This document shows, piece after piece, positions 1 to 8,254 of a stretch of DNA of 64,000 bases. This DNA comes from RGIG5612 sp050944475 (GTDB lineage Bacteria; Bacillota; Clostridia; Lachnospirales; Lachnospiraceae): the NCBI GenBank assembly GCA_050944475.1, contig JBMNRD010000008.1, forward strand, positions 1 through 64,000, written 5' to 3'. The number at the start of each line of letters is the position of its first letter. Within the stretch, counting starts at the first letter, position 1. The position numbers were made by a program, and so were the translations under genes. The notes under the pieces are model-generated. The model was not told the origin of the DNA. It made no database searches and saw nothing but the letters and a program-made list of their open reading frames with translations.

Positions 1-2
1 TG

Positions 3-530
3 ACACACAATCCGTATTTCCACAAAGAAATATCCCATAAATATGAAACGAGCAGAGACGACATCGTTAAGAAATCATCGTTTTTCTTTGTCAAGAAATC
101 GGATGATAATGTTTCTACCGTTAGAATCAATGAAATGGAATGCGTCACGAACGAAAGCGGCGTAGAAAATGTTTCGCCTGTAAAAAATTCGTATGATGCT
201 TTATGGTGCGAATACAGAGACGCGCGGCTTCCGGCAACGCTTCTCAGTGTAATTCAAAGAATTGTCGAATACTATTTTCTTCAACTCTGTAGTTACAGCA
301 TCGAGGATTTGCGAGAACGGGTGAAAACCCGCATCGACGGGAACGATAAAAAACAGCGGATAGCTGATGAAATACTCCGCTTCATCTATGACGAAAAATT
401 CGATGCCGGCGACGGAATTAACTACGCCCCCGACCACGACATACCGGCTTACAAAGAAGTGTTTGAGATGATTTTTGAAGCGATGAGCCAAAAATCGCAC
501 TATGTCAAGATGTCTGGCGAATGTGAATGA
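3..530 (+). CDS. AAA family ATPase (AAA_13 type), C-terminal part only
   Basis: The reading frame is already open at the left edge and runs 176 codons to a TGA, so this is the 3' end of a longer gene. It begins THNPYFHKEIS; a Thr-His-Asn-x-Tyr-Phe-His-Lys-Glu stretch followed by a SYDALW motif and a RIVEYYF helix is the usual end of AAA_13 (PF13166) proteins, SMC-like coiled-coil ATPases that include the RloC/PrrC anticodon nucleases. The Walker motifs and coiled coil would lie left of the window. The family is common in defence islands and mobile elements. The next gene starts 67 bp downstream on the same strand with its own strong ribosome site, so co-transcription is likely. The family call is from memory of motifs; whether it carries a nuclease domain cannot be seen. 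Confidence 0.75.
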   Translation, partial: THNPYFHKEISHKYETSRDDIVKKSSFFFVKKSDDNVSTVRINEMECVTNESGVENVSPVKNSYDALWCEYRDARLPATLLSVIQRIVEYYFLQLCSYSIEDLRERVKTRIDGNDKKQRIADEILRFIYDEKFDAGDGINYAPDHDIPAYKEVFEMIFEAMSQKSHYVKMSGECE

Positions 531-597
531 GTTATTTAGAAGAATTAGGGCCAATTAAGGTGCTATGTTGACCGCTGTAAGTTAGGAGGTTTTAGTC

Positions 598-1482
598 TTG
601 AGCAATGCAGAAACCATTATGCACTACTGCCGTACGATCAATATGCCGGTAACGGCAAAACAAATCATTAATGCCTGTTTCCCTGGGAAGCCGCAACCTT
701 ATATAAACTCCACGATCAATGATCTTGTTCAAAATAAAAAACTCGTGCGCAATGATAAAGTCAGACCATACACAGTTCGGCTCCCTATGGACGGCGAATT
801 TATTCCCGAACCGCAGGATTATTCAAGGAGTAACCGAAGTGTGCCGACCAAAACGTGGAGTGGTATCGAGGTAGCTTTTATACGATTCACAGAGGAAGAA
901 CTGGACGAGACCGCCCGACGCGTAAACAGAGACCCACGTTATGGTGAAGAAGGTGCAATTATAAATAGCTGTCTTAATAAGTTTCCTCAAAATGTGGACA
1001 GTGACATTATTGCAATGAAAATCGCCTTGATTGATATGACGAACTCCACGAACCTAAATAAGCACTTGAGCAAGATTTATTTGACAAGACTGATTGAAAA
1101 AATAAAAAGCTGTAATTTTGACGGACGGGTGGCTAAGGGCGAGGTTTCTTTAGTTAGCGAATTGGCGAAGAATGAAATTAACCTTTTTTCGTTCTTCAGC
1201 AAGTATTGCCTGTACCATAATTATTATGTTTACCAAAATGACGACTATGTAATATTCGATGGTGTCATGCAAAACCATGTCGGTCAGTTTCTTTCTCATT
1301 ACGAGTATAAAGGCAAAATATACAGAGCATCACAAATCAAAAACTGTATTGAAAAAATGCGCCAAACTTATGACTATGAGGGATATTTAGCGCTGATAGA
1401 TTCAATCCTTGAGCGAAACAATATACATAGCAAAGGTCGACACAGAAAATTTGACTGGTTTGTGTGGTATAACAACCGATAG
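598..1482 (+). CDS. Winged-helix protein of unknown function, possibly OGG/HhH-like fold
   Basis: A 294-residue protein starting at TTG, chosen because AGGAGG lies 8 bases upstream. Residues 1-60 read like a winged helix (PVTAKQIINACF, then SYINSTINDLVQNKKLV-like recognition helix). Residues about 100-250 hold a mostly helical domain with a conserved-looking core (IALIDMTNSTNLNKHL ... FFSKYCLYHNYYVY ... DDYVIFDGV). This pattern reminds me of proteins annotated as 8-oxoguanine-glycosylase-fold proteins in defence loci, but no catalytic Lys/Asp pair can be assigned by eye, so that is a weak guess. It sits between an AAA_13 ATPase and a helicase on the same strand, and the three probably form one functional cassette. 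Confidence 0.6.
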   Translation: MSNAETIMHYCRTINMPVTAKQIINACFPGKPQPYINSTINDLVQNKKLVRNDKVRPYTVRLPMDGEFIPEPQDYSRSNRSVPTKTWSGIEVAFIRFTEEELDETARRVNRDPRYGEEGAIINSCLNKFPQNVDSDIIAMKIALIDMTNSTNLNKHLSKIYLTRLIEKIKSCNFDGRVAKGEVSLVSELAKNEINLFSFFSKYCLYHNYYVYQNDDYVIFDGVMQNHVGQFLSHYEYKGKIYRASQIKNCIEKMRQTYDYEGYLALIDSILERNNIHSKGRHRKFDWFVWYNNR

Positions 1483-1535
1483 TCCAATACGGATGAAAAT
1501 TTAGGAGGATGTGAAATGGATTGGAGGATACCTCT

Positions 1536-4241
1536 TTGAGAATTGATGAGCAAATAAAAGTCGTCGACAGGGCGATATGCAGGCATATCGACCAGTTCGA
1601 TGTTTCTGGGAGAGGTGTTGTTTCTCAAGACATCCTAAAAAATCTGAGAGATTTAGTCGAGCATATTATGCTGAAGGTTTACGCCAAAGGCAGAGACATT
1701 GATGACAACTGGGACACAATACAAGAAGCTGTAAAGTATGTAAAATCAAGAGCGGAGTGGAAAGACCTAACGAGATTCCATAGCTATCTGCAAATATCGG
1801 TTTCACACTATACTGTAGATGAGGAAAACTCGGAACGATTGATGCTCAAATACTATGTGTTTTTGCTAAAGCTAAAAAATGTAATGGCAAAGAAGTTCGC
1901 ATTTGACATTCTTGCCAACATAGACAAGTTCCCGTTGAATACAGATGCTACCCTCCAAGAGTATTACGACAAGATTGCGGAAAAAGTAAAACGGTACGCT
2001 CACCAGAATGTAAGCAAGTCGGATAAATACTACATTCAAAAAATTAAACCATTCTTTTCGGGACGGCAAATTTTTTATGAGGTTACCTTCACTCCAGCTA
2101 ATGATTATACGAGTAAATTCAACAGGATCATAGCCTTCACGAATTTGGAGATTACTGATTTCTATGCTGTGAAATTTGTCCTTACGAATACAAACATAAG
2201 CATTCTCGGAAAAACGATGCCAGTCACTATTATCACTGGTTGGGAAGTCGCTATCCGTGATTGCGAATTCAAAAATTTCACAAAAATAGTGCGGGGTACA
2301 TCCGTAACAACAGGATATTCAGAACAACAGGGGTTGTGTAGATTCCTTAGCTCTACAGGGCTAAACCTTGTAGAACTTGCCGAATTTGAGGAGGATGATT
2401 TTCAACGGGTCAAGGTGAACGCAACGCAGCGAGCAAAGACAGTTGTGTTTTCCAATGACTTAGAAAAGTGCCGTTCCATTATTCGCGAAGATAGTCCGGG
2501 TAGCAATCTCTTACGATATTTGCTTTTACATATGAATAACAAAGTGACAAAAAACCAGCAGCAGTCGCTTGCCAACGAAAACCTTTCGGGTCTTTATGTC
2601 AAAAATGGTTGCATACCGTTTGACAATATGCCATTTAACTCCTCGCCAATAGGTCACAACCCAAAACTGGGTGATTTGTTTTCCTGCATAGATGCAACCC
2701 ATCGACAACACGAGCTTCTTGCACGATTGGTCAGAAACAACACAGAAATACAAGGACAACTCTTCACTCCAACCAAAGATATTATTGGGTTTTCTGACAT
2801 CGAGGAACTTGTACGCATATACAACGGCACTCTTTGGTTCGGACACAGGGAATATAGTAAACTGGTAATCAGGAATGGGCATATTTTCATTAACGGTTAT
2901 ATGAATGACACCCGAACCATTTTAACTGAACTTGAAGAGCTTGCAAAAAGCGGAGTCCAGAACTACGGGAGTTCAGTCAGAGCATGGCTCAACGAGCCAA
3001 ACCACGGTGTCGACTGCGAAGAGAAAAAAGATGCTTTGATACGAATGTTTGAAAACTCAACGGTCGCTCTGGTTTATGGCTCTGCTGGAACTGGTAAATC
3101 TACACTAATAAATCACATAGCCCATTTTTTCGCCGACAAAAGAAAGCTATTTTTAGCACAAACGAACCCGGCAGTTGATAACCTAAAGCGGCGTGTTACC
3201 GCTTCGAACTGCACATTCTCAACCATTACAAAATTTCTGAAGAGGCAGAGCGTCATAACAGATTATGACCTATTATTTATTGATGAAAGCAGTACGGTGA
3301 ATAATCGAGATATGCGAGACATCATTGCCAAAGCTACATATAAGCTATTGGTTTTGGTCGGTGATTCCTATCAGATAGCATCAATTCGTTTTGGCAACTG
3401 GTTTGGTGTTGCCCGTGCTTTCATTCCCGAAACTTCAATATCCGAATTGACGCAGCCTTATCGGAGCAACAATGAGGGATTGTTGACTCTTTGGGATAGA
3501 GTCCGAAAAATGGAGGACACGATTCTTGAACTCATAACTCGACGTGGCTATTCTACCGCGCTGGATGCCTCCATCTTTTCCCCGGCAGAAGACGACGAAA
3601 TAATTCTTTGTCTAAACTATGATGGCCTTTACGGGATTAACAACATCAATCGCTTCCTGCAAGAAAGCAATCCATCGTATGCTGTGCCGTGGGGCATTCA
3701 GCAGTTTAAGGTGAATGACCCTGTTCTATTTAACGAGTCCGACCGCTTCGCTCCGGTTATTTATAACAATATGAAGGGGCGGATAGTTGGCATTGTCATT
3801 CTTGATGAGGGGATTATAACTGAGCGAATCCAATTTGATATTGAGTTGGACAAGGTCATTAACGGGGTAGATGCATTGGGGCAAGATTTTGAGTTGCTTG
3901 ATAATGCCGATAGCGGAAATTCGGTAATACGTTTTTGCGTCAATAAAACAAAGAGCGAGGACGAGGATGATGACGGTTCGTCGAGTTCGGTGGTACCATT
4001 TCAAGTTGCTTATGCTGTGTCTATACATAAGGCACAAGGCTTGGAATACGAATCAGTAAAAATCGTAATCACAGACGAGGTTGACGAACTTATTACACAT
4101 AATATTTTCTACACAGCTATTACTCGTGCGCGGAATAAGTTGAAAATTTACTGGACTCCAGAGGTCGAGCAAAAAATCTTGAGTAGTATTAAACCTAAAA
4201 ACATCAACAAGGATGTAGCTTTATTAAAGTCGATGCCATAA
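1536..4241 (+). CDS. Superfamily 1 DNA helicase, RecD/UvrD-like, with long N-terminal domain
   Basis: About 901 residues. The first ~490 residues match no domain I recognise. The C-terminal part is an SF1 motor: Walker A GSAGTGKST near residue 514, motif Ia LAQTNPAVDNLKRR, Walker B DLLFIDES near 580, motif III LVGDSYQIASI, a QPYRSNNEG arginine motif, motif V VSIHKAQGLEYESV near 828 and motif VI YTAITRARNKL near 858. It should unwind or translocate on DNA using ATP. The start is uncertain: TTG at 1536 has GGAGG 8 bases upstream, TTG at 1521 has AGGAGG 12 bases upstream, and an out-of-frame ATG at 1516 opens an 8-codon peptide. A helicase beside an AAA_13 ATPase suggests anti-phage or anti-plasmid activity, by analogy with Gabija-like systems; this is inference. 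Confidence 0.8.
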   Translation: MRIDEQIKVVDRAICRHIDQFDVSGRGVVSQDILKNLRDLVEHIMLKVYAKGRDIDDNWDTIQEAVKYVKSRAEWKDLTRFHSYLQISVSHYTVDEENSERLMLKYYVFLLKLKNVMAKKFAFDILANIDKFPLNTDATLQEYYDKIAEKVKRYAHQNVSKSDKYYIQKIKPFFSGRQIFYEVTFTPANDYTSKFNRIIAFTNLEITDFYAVKFVLTNTNISILGKTMPVTIITGWEVAIRDCEFKNFTKIVRGTSVTTGYSEQQGLCRFLSSTGLNLVELAEFEEDDFQRVKVNATQRAKTVVFSNDLEKCRSIIREDSPGSNLLRYLLLHMNNKVTKNQQQSLANENLSGLYVKNGCIPFDNMPFNSSPIGHNPKLGDLFSCIDATHRQHELLARLVRNNTEIQGQLFTPTKDIIGFSDIEELVRIYNGTLWFGHREYSKLVIRNGHIFINGYMNDTRTILTELEELAKSGVQNYGSSVRAWLNEPNHGVDCEEKKDALIRMFENSTVALVYGSAGTGKSTLINHIAHFFADKRKLFLAQTNPAVDNLKRRVTASNCTFSTITKFLKRQSVITDYDLLFIDESSTVNNRDMRDIIAKATYKLLVLVGDSYQIASIRFGNWFGVARAFIPETSISELTQPYRSNNEGLLTLWDRVRKMEDTILELITRRGYSTALDASIFSPAEDDEIILCLNYDGLYGINNINRFLQESNPSYAVPWGIQQFKVNDPVLFNESDRFAPVIYNNMKGRIVGIVILDEGIITERIQFDIELDKVINGVDALGQDFELLDNADSGNSVIRFCVNKTKSEDEDDDGSSSSVVPFQVAYAVSIHKAQGLEYESVKIVITDEVDELITHNIFYTAITRARNKLKIYWTPEVEQKILSSIKPKNINKDVALLKSMP

Positions 4242-4290
4242 CGTAAAAAGCCCCACAAACATCAAAAAGCTCGGTATCTGTGTGGCAGTT

Positions 4291-4350
4291 AAGGGATGTG
4301 CAAAAGCGGTGCAAGTTTTAATGATTTGATTTTGGACGGTGCATTGTTTT
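4291..4350. repeat. 60-bp imperfect direct repeat, left copy
   Basis: This stretch contains GTGCAAAAGCGGTGCA followed by an AT-rich spacer and a third GGTGCA. A close copy lies at 5341-5400, offset by 1050 bp, with one or two small gaps. The two copies bracket the GIY-YIG nuclease gene. The repeat lies upstream of the proposed GTG start of that gene, so it may carry its promoter or be a recombination site. Confidence 0.75.
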
Positions 4351-4382
4351 TGTTTAATCAAGAAAGAATGGGAGGCTCTGAG

Positions 4383-5237
4383 GTGATAAAATTCATAGAT
4401 TTTATTTCCACACCTGATCCTAAACGAACCAAAGTGAAGTTTAATATGAACGCAGGAGACCCGAATATCCGTGCTTGGGATTTGCTTTTGGAAGACGACC
4501 CACGCTGGATTGGCATGAATGCTCACAAAGAAAAGCATCCCAATAATAATCTCAATAAGGCCGATTATCTCATCGCTCTCGCACAGTATTATCCGTATGG
4601 GCCTGAATATTTCGTTTTTGGTGGCGTGTTTAGAGTTGAAAAAGTTATGCCTGAAATTTTCGGCATGAACGGCTACAATCTTTATTTAATGGACGATTAT
4701 AAAGAGTACATCAAGCGTCTTATTATAAAACTTGACAAGCCTATAGGTCGTGACCTTTATAATCGAAAATACGAGAATTTACAAGAGCAGCTAAATCCCG
4801 AAATATATGAACTTGCCCCAAACACAAAACTCGGACACTTCCCCGGTTACCAAAGCGTCAGCATAAAGCACGGCGACCTCAGACAGATAATTTCTCGCAA
4901 CGAGCCGAGTTGGAAACAAGCATTGTCGAATGTAAAGGGTGTTTATGTAATTACCGACACAAGCAACGGAAGGCTGTATATCGGTTCGGCTTCCGGTAAT
5001 AACGAGGGAGTTTGGCAACGGTGGAGTGCATACGCTGACTCAAAGAACATGACAGGCGGTAACAAAGGCTTTGTCGAAATTCTCGAAACCAAGGACGATG
5101 ACTACATTATGAAAAACTTCAAGTATTCCATTCTGGAGATTTTCGACACCAAGACTAAGGTTGAAACCATCATCGAGCGGGAGAACTATTGGAAAAGTGT
5201 CTTTGATACGAGAAAGCATGGAATGAACTATAACTAA
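4383..5237 (+). CDS. GIY-YIG nuclease family protein
   Basis: A 284-residue protein. GTG at 4383 is the preferred start because GGGAGG lies 7 bases upstream; an ATG further up at 4296 is in frame but falls inside the direct repeat. Residues 1-175 form a domain I do not recognise (FIDFISTPDP ... RWIGMNAHKEKH ... GRDLYNRKYENL). From about residue 185 comes a GIY-YIG endonuclease domain: GVYVITDTSNGRLYIGSA, then a helix with an Arg (WQRWSAYA) and the metal-binding Glu in IIERENYWKSVFDT, ending GMNYN as many family members do. It should nick or cut DNA with one divalent metal. The gene lies alone between two direct repeats at the element edge, which looks like a mobile or exchangeable defence cassette. 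Confidence 0.82.
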   Translation: MIKFIDFISTPDPKRTKVKFNMNAGDPNIRAWDLLLEDDPRWIGMNAHKEKHPNNNLNKADYLIALAQYYPYGPEYFVFGGVFRVEKVMPEIFGMNGYNLYLMDDYKEYIKRLIIKLDKPIGRDLYNRKYENLQEQLNPEIYELAPNTKLGHFPGYQSVSIKHGDLRQIISRNEPSWKQALSNVKGVYVITDTSNGRLYIGSASGNNEGVWQRWSAYADSKNMTGGNKGFVEILETKDDDYIMKNFKYSILEIFDTKTKVETIIERENYWKSVFDTRKHGMNYN

Positions 5238-5340
5238 GCAAGCCTAATTTTTTTGAATAAAAAGTGTTGAATGTTTTAACGATTATCTTAATCTTTTGAT
5301 GATTACCCGATTAAGCCATCCCTGCCGGAACGGAAAAGTT

Positions 5341-5400
5341 AGGGGGTGTGCAAAAGCGGTGCATCTTTTAACGATTTGTTTTGAGTGGTGCATTTTATCA
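5341..5400. repeat. 60-bp imperfect direct repeat, right copy
   Basis: Second copy of the 4291-4350 repeat. It again has GTGCAAAAGCGGTGCA, then a near-identical AT-rich spacer and GGTGCAT. No gene follows this copy within 400 bp on the same strand; instead the 20-bp repeats of the presumed integration site begin 51 bp downstream. Confidence 0.75.
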
Positions 5401-5451
5401 ATAGGTAGTATCTTGGCCACCGGAGACGACAGGACTTAAACCCCATATATC

Positions 5452-5544
5452 GACCTGTTCCCGCGAACGGATAAAAACAGTAGACCTGTTCCCGCGAACG
5501 GAAACACCCATAAAAACCGCTATTGACCTATTCCCACGGACGGA
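5452..5544. repeat. Three copies of a 20-bp repeat, probable attachment-site remnants
   Basis: GACCTGTTCCCGCGAACGGA occurs at 5452-5471 and again, identical, at 5483-5502. A diverged copy (GACCTATTCCCACGGACGGA) lies at 5525-5544. Starts are 31 and 42 bp apart. Read in the GAC frame the unit encodes Asp-Leu-Phe-Pro-Arg-Thr, matching the conserved Asp-x-Phe-Pro-x-Thr near the end of RlmD/RumA-type 23S rRNA uracil methyltransferases. The 3' end of that gene is a known insertion target of integrative elements. The repeats are therefore best explained as accumulated att copies at the right end of the element. Their frames differ, so no intact gene remains. Confidence 0.6.
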
Positions 5545-5723
5545 GAAAACGAAAAATACATTCCAGACATCAAGGTGAGCCTATCGTTCCATGTGGAGTG
5601 CGTGTGTTCTATAAGGAAGCCGAAAGGCTAGAAATCTTTTCTTTAAACACTTTTGCGACTTTTGCTATTTCCCCTTTTATTCATTAAGCAAGCCGTTCTG
5701 AGCCTTTTCTCAGGAAAAATAAT
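5545..5723. other. Gene-free stretch with possible displaced rlmD 3' end
   Basis: No complete gene is visible between the GIY-YIG stop at 5237 and the alcohol dehydrogenase stop at 5819. Apart from the repeats listed separately, one frame reads PTDGENEKYIPDIK, then SFHVECVCSIRKPKG and a TAG ending at 5634. His-Val-Glu-Cys-Val (bases 5590-5604) normally follows the Phe-Pro-x-Thr motif directly in Firmicute RlmD proteins; here about 47 bases separate them and the frame differs. I read this as a decayed, displaced gene end. The rest, to 5723, shows nothing I recognise. Confidence 0.4.
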
Positions 5724-5759
5724 TGGCATCCGGCAATTCAGATTAATTGCCGGATGCCA
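5724..5759 (-). terminator. Strong intrinsic terminator of the alcohol dehydrogenase gene
   Basis: A perfect 15-bp stem (TGGCATCCGGCAATT pairing with AATTGCCGGATGCCA) has a 6-base loop. On the minus strand it is followed by a T-rich run, so it ends transcription of the minus-strand genes. It also marks where normal chromosomal structure resumes beside the element. Confidence 0.85.
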
Positions 5760-5818
5760 TTCACCGTAATAATATGATTGATGAATCAGACAAAGCAGCA
5801 TCAGATGTTGTCATGTCG

Positions 5819-6874
5819 TTAGATATACACGATAGGTTTCACAAGATCGATGGGATTTTCCGCCATCAGATTGAACGCATCCTCGATCTTTTCAAAGCCG
5901 TTGAAAGTATGGCTGATCAGCTTGTCAGGATCCAACCTGCCATAGCGCACCAACTCCATCAATCTCTCTAGGCGTCTTCTACCTCCGGGGCAAAGGCCGC
6001 CTGTCAGATTCTTATGAGCAACAAACGATGTGGATTCAGAGGCCTTGAGGACAAAATCATTGTTCTGTCCTGCAATGTTTGCAATCGTTCCTCCGCATTT
6101 TGTCATGCGGTATGCTTCTGCGATGTTTGCTGTGGTACCGCCGGCAAGAATCACCGAATCGACCGGCTTCTGATGGGTTAGCTTCATTACTTGGTCGTAA
6201 ATTGGGCCATCCTTGTAGCTAATTGTAATGCTGGCACCGTATTCCATGGCAAGCTTCCTGGTTACCGGCCGGTTTCCCACTGCAATGATGCGCCCGGCGC
6301 CCCTTATAGCTGCGCCGGCAACACTCATCAGGCCGACCGGTCCGATTCCTATGACGACAATCGTATCCCCATATTCGATATTGGCAAGCTCAGAACCGTG
6401 AAATCCGGTAGTAACCATATCACCAATCAGAACCCCCGTGGCCAATGAAATATCGTCGGGGATTAGTGCAACGTTCATATCCACATCCGGAACCCTAAAA
6501 AATTCGCCGAACACACCGTCCCACACGGAGGAAAGGAACCTTCCGCCAAGGGGCTTCGACAGGTGCTGATGCAACCCGTCCTGAATATCGAGATCGTACC
6601 ACCTCGGAGTAACAGCAGGCACCGCAACCACGTCGCCAACTTTAAAGTCCTTTACCATCGAGCCAATCGCTTCAATTCTTCCTACCGCTTCGTGCCCCAG
6701 AATACGGCCCGCTTGCACGCCGCGAACGCGCGCGCCGGCAACATCCGAAGTACAGGGACAAACGGCAACAGGAGAAAGCAAGGCATCGAACATGCCTAAT
6801 TCCGGGACTTCCTTTGTAATCCAACCTGTTTCTTTGTTTGGAACAATAATTCCAAAGCCTTTCATTGTTGACAT
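5819..6874 (-). CDS. adh: NADP-type secondary alcohol dehydrogenase, zinc-dependent MDR family
   Basis: At 351 residues, it matches the length and layout of the Thermoanaerobacter brockii/Clostridium beijerinckii isopropanol dehydrogenases. Visible zinc ligands are Cys41 (CPCTSD), His61-Glu62 (LGHEAVG) and the Asp of IGDMVTTGFHG, the Cys-His-Asp set typical of that subgroup, which lacks the structural zinc. The Rossmann fold shows GIGPVGLM, followed by VGNRPVTR; an Arg after the Gly-Asn/Ser is the usual NADP phosphate contact. Near the end GGLCPGGRRRLERL is a subgroup signature. It should interconvert secondary alcohols and ketones in the cytoplasm. The start has AAAGGAGG upstream. It follows a GntP permease and an OFA carrier on the same strand, so the real substrate may be a hydroxy acid or sugar-derived alcohol. 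Confidence 0.88.
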   Translation of the reverse strand: MSTMKGFGIIVPNKETGWITKEVPELGMFDALLSPVAVCPCTSDVAGARVRGVQAGRILGHEAVGRIEAIGSMVKDFKVGDVVAVPAVTPRWYDLDIQDGLHQHLSKPLGGRFLSSVWDGVFGEFFRVPDVDMNVALIPDDISLATGVLIGDMVTTGFHGSELANIEYGDTIVVIGIGPVGLMSVAGAAIRGAGRIIAVGNRPVTRKLAMEYGASITISYKDGPIYDQVMKLTHQKPVDSVILAGGTTANIAEAYRMTKCGGTIANIAGQNNDFVLKASESTSFVAHKNLTGGLCPGGRRRLERLMELVRYGRLDPDKLISHTFNGFEKIEDAFNLMAENPIDLVKPIVYI

Positions 6875-6943
6875 TTTTATCCTCCTTTAAACTTAGAATT
6901 AATTACCAATAAATGCTTGTGGAAAAGCAAGACCATCATCCTG

Positions 6944-8254
6944 CTATGGCAAAAAGGGCAACAGCTTCATCACCAAGGCAACGGTAATCGTGCCGACAGT
7001 GGTCGCCAATACCGTCGTAACAAACACAGCCGGATATGCCTCCCGCATTTTCAGATCGGCAACGTTGACCGCCATAATGATGGCGCCGCTGTGTGGTAAC
7101 GAATCGAGTGTGGTTGACGCGTAAACACCAACACGATGGATGAATACTGCGCTAAGGCCCTTATTCATCAACGGCTGGGCCAAAACGGGCAACGCAATCT
7201 GCGTGCCGGTTGTCGAGCCTCCTGTCATGCTGCAGATAAATGCCAGCGTCAGGATTAGGAGAAGGACAGGCGAAATGTCCATTCCTAGGATACCGTCGAT
7301 AATGTTGTTATACTCAGGCGTCAGCCGGATCACTGCGGCGAACCCGTTGACAGCGGCTATCGCTCCAGCAGGCAACAGCGACATGACGGCGCCTTCATTT
7401 ATAGAGTCTAATATTTTTCCGTTCCTCAAATATGGAGAAAACAGTATAGCTGACAAAATGCAAGCCAACATGGCCGCAACTGAAATGTTTAGAGAAAAAA
7501 CATTGAATAGTATCAGTAGTATAATTAACGGCAGCAGCGCCACCATAAACACAGGACCCTTGTTGTTGTCTTCATACCCGTTATCCTTTGGACCATAAGC
7601 AAACGTCTCGCCGGATGCGGTTGCCTTTGCGCACATTTTCGCAAGGAGAAGTACCATTATAACAATTTCCACCAACATGCCGACCAAACCGGCAACCAAC
7701 CCGCAATGGGCAGGAGTGCCGATTACCATGGCCACCACATTGGTTGGCTGCGGGGAACCGGGGCCGCTGAGCGCAAATGTAAATGCTCCGCCGCAAATTG
7801 CTCCCATGATAAAGCGCTTCGGTATGCCCGCTGTCTTGAAGATCTGCAGTGCAATAGGGTAAATGGTGATGATTGCAACTGCGGCGTTGATGCCACCGTA
7901 GCACAGGATCGCGGAAGAAACAATAACTGCAAGCATTCCCCGAGCGTAAATCTGTCGGTCGTTTTTGGCGCCCTTCATCAACACAAAGCATATCTTATCC
8001 GCAATTACCCTTGCCGCGCCGCTTTTAGTGTACAACTTTGCCAGAATCGCGCCGGACAGATACATCGGCAGCATTATTTTAACAATGTTCCCAAAGGCGC
8101 CGAAATAGTCCGAAAAGAGCGTCTCCGTGAAAGGGAGGCCGTTCATGAAGATGACTACCAAGGCAGCAGCAACCGCTCCAATATAAACAGATACGTTACT
8201 AAGCGATAAAACGATTAATATCGCAAAACCCAAAAAAATGCTGACATATCCCAT
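6944..8254 (-). CDS. GntP-family permease (gluconate/hydroxyacid:H+ symporter type)
   Basis: 436 residues with about 12 hydrophobic segments throughout. Features typical of GntP/DctM-like permeases are the loop ALSGPGSPQPTNVVAMVIGTPAHCG, the STTGTQIALPVLAQPL segment and the late SLPHSGAIIMAVNVA stretch. Members import gluconate, hydroxybutyrate, glycerate and related hydroxy acids with protons. The ATG is preceded by AGAGGTC and, further up, GGAGG. It lies 69 bp upstream of the dehydrogenase start in the direction of transcription and 86 bp after the OFA carrier, so one operon of carrier, permease and dehydrogenase is likely. The substrate cannot be read from the sequence. Confidence 0.8.
   Translation of the reverse strand: MGYVSIFLGFAILIVLSLSNVSVYIGAVAAALVVIFMNGLPFTETLFSDYFGAFGNIVKIMLPMYLSGAILAKLYTKSGAARVIADKICFVLMKGAKNDRQIYARGMLAVIVSSAILCYGGINAAVAIITIYPIALQIFKTAGIPKRFIMGAICGGAFTFALSGPGSPQPTNVVAMVIGTPAHCGLVAGLVGMLVEIVIMVLLLAKMCAKATASGETFAYGPKDNGYEDNNKGPVFMVALLPLIILLILFNVFSLNISVAAMLACILSAILFSPYLRNGKILDSINEGAVMSLLPAGAIAAVNGFAAVIRLTPEYNNIIDGILGMDISPVLLLILTLAFICSMTGGSTTGTQIALPVLAQPLMNKGLSAVFIHRVGVYASTTLDSLPHSGAIIMAVNVADLKMREAYPAVFVTTVLATTVGTITVALVMKLLPFLP

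Noticed and set aside
201..554. Minus-strand frame of 117 residues opposite the AAA ATPase
   Set aside because: It is opposite a frame with clear family motifs and has no ribosome site.
4296..4382. Longer N-terminus for the GIY-YIG protein from ATG 4296
   Set aside because: The extra residues come from the direct repeat, and GTG 4383 has a proper ribosome site.
5414..5450. tRNA-like 3' end on the minus strand (CCTGTCGTCTCCGG)
   Set aside because: The T-stem does not pair and no other arm is visible; at most a small fragment.
5452..5544. CRISPR array
   Set aside because: Only three units, spacers of 11 and 22 bp, one unit diverged and no cas genes nearby.
7706..8209. Plus-strand frame of 167 residues inside the GntP gene
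   Set aside because: It is a shadow of a 436-residue membrane protein with clear family features.
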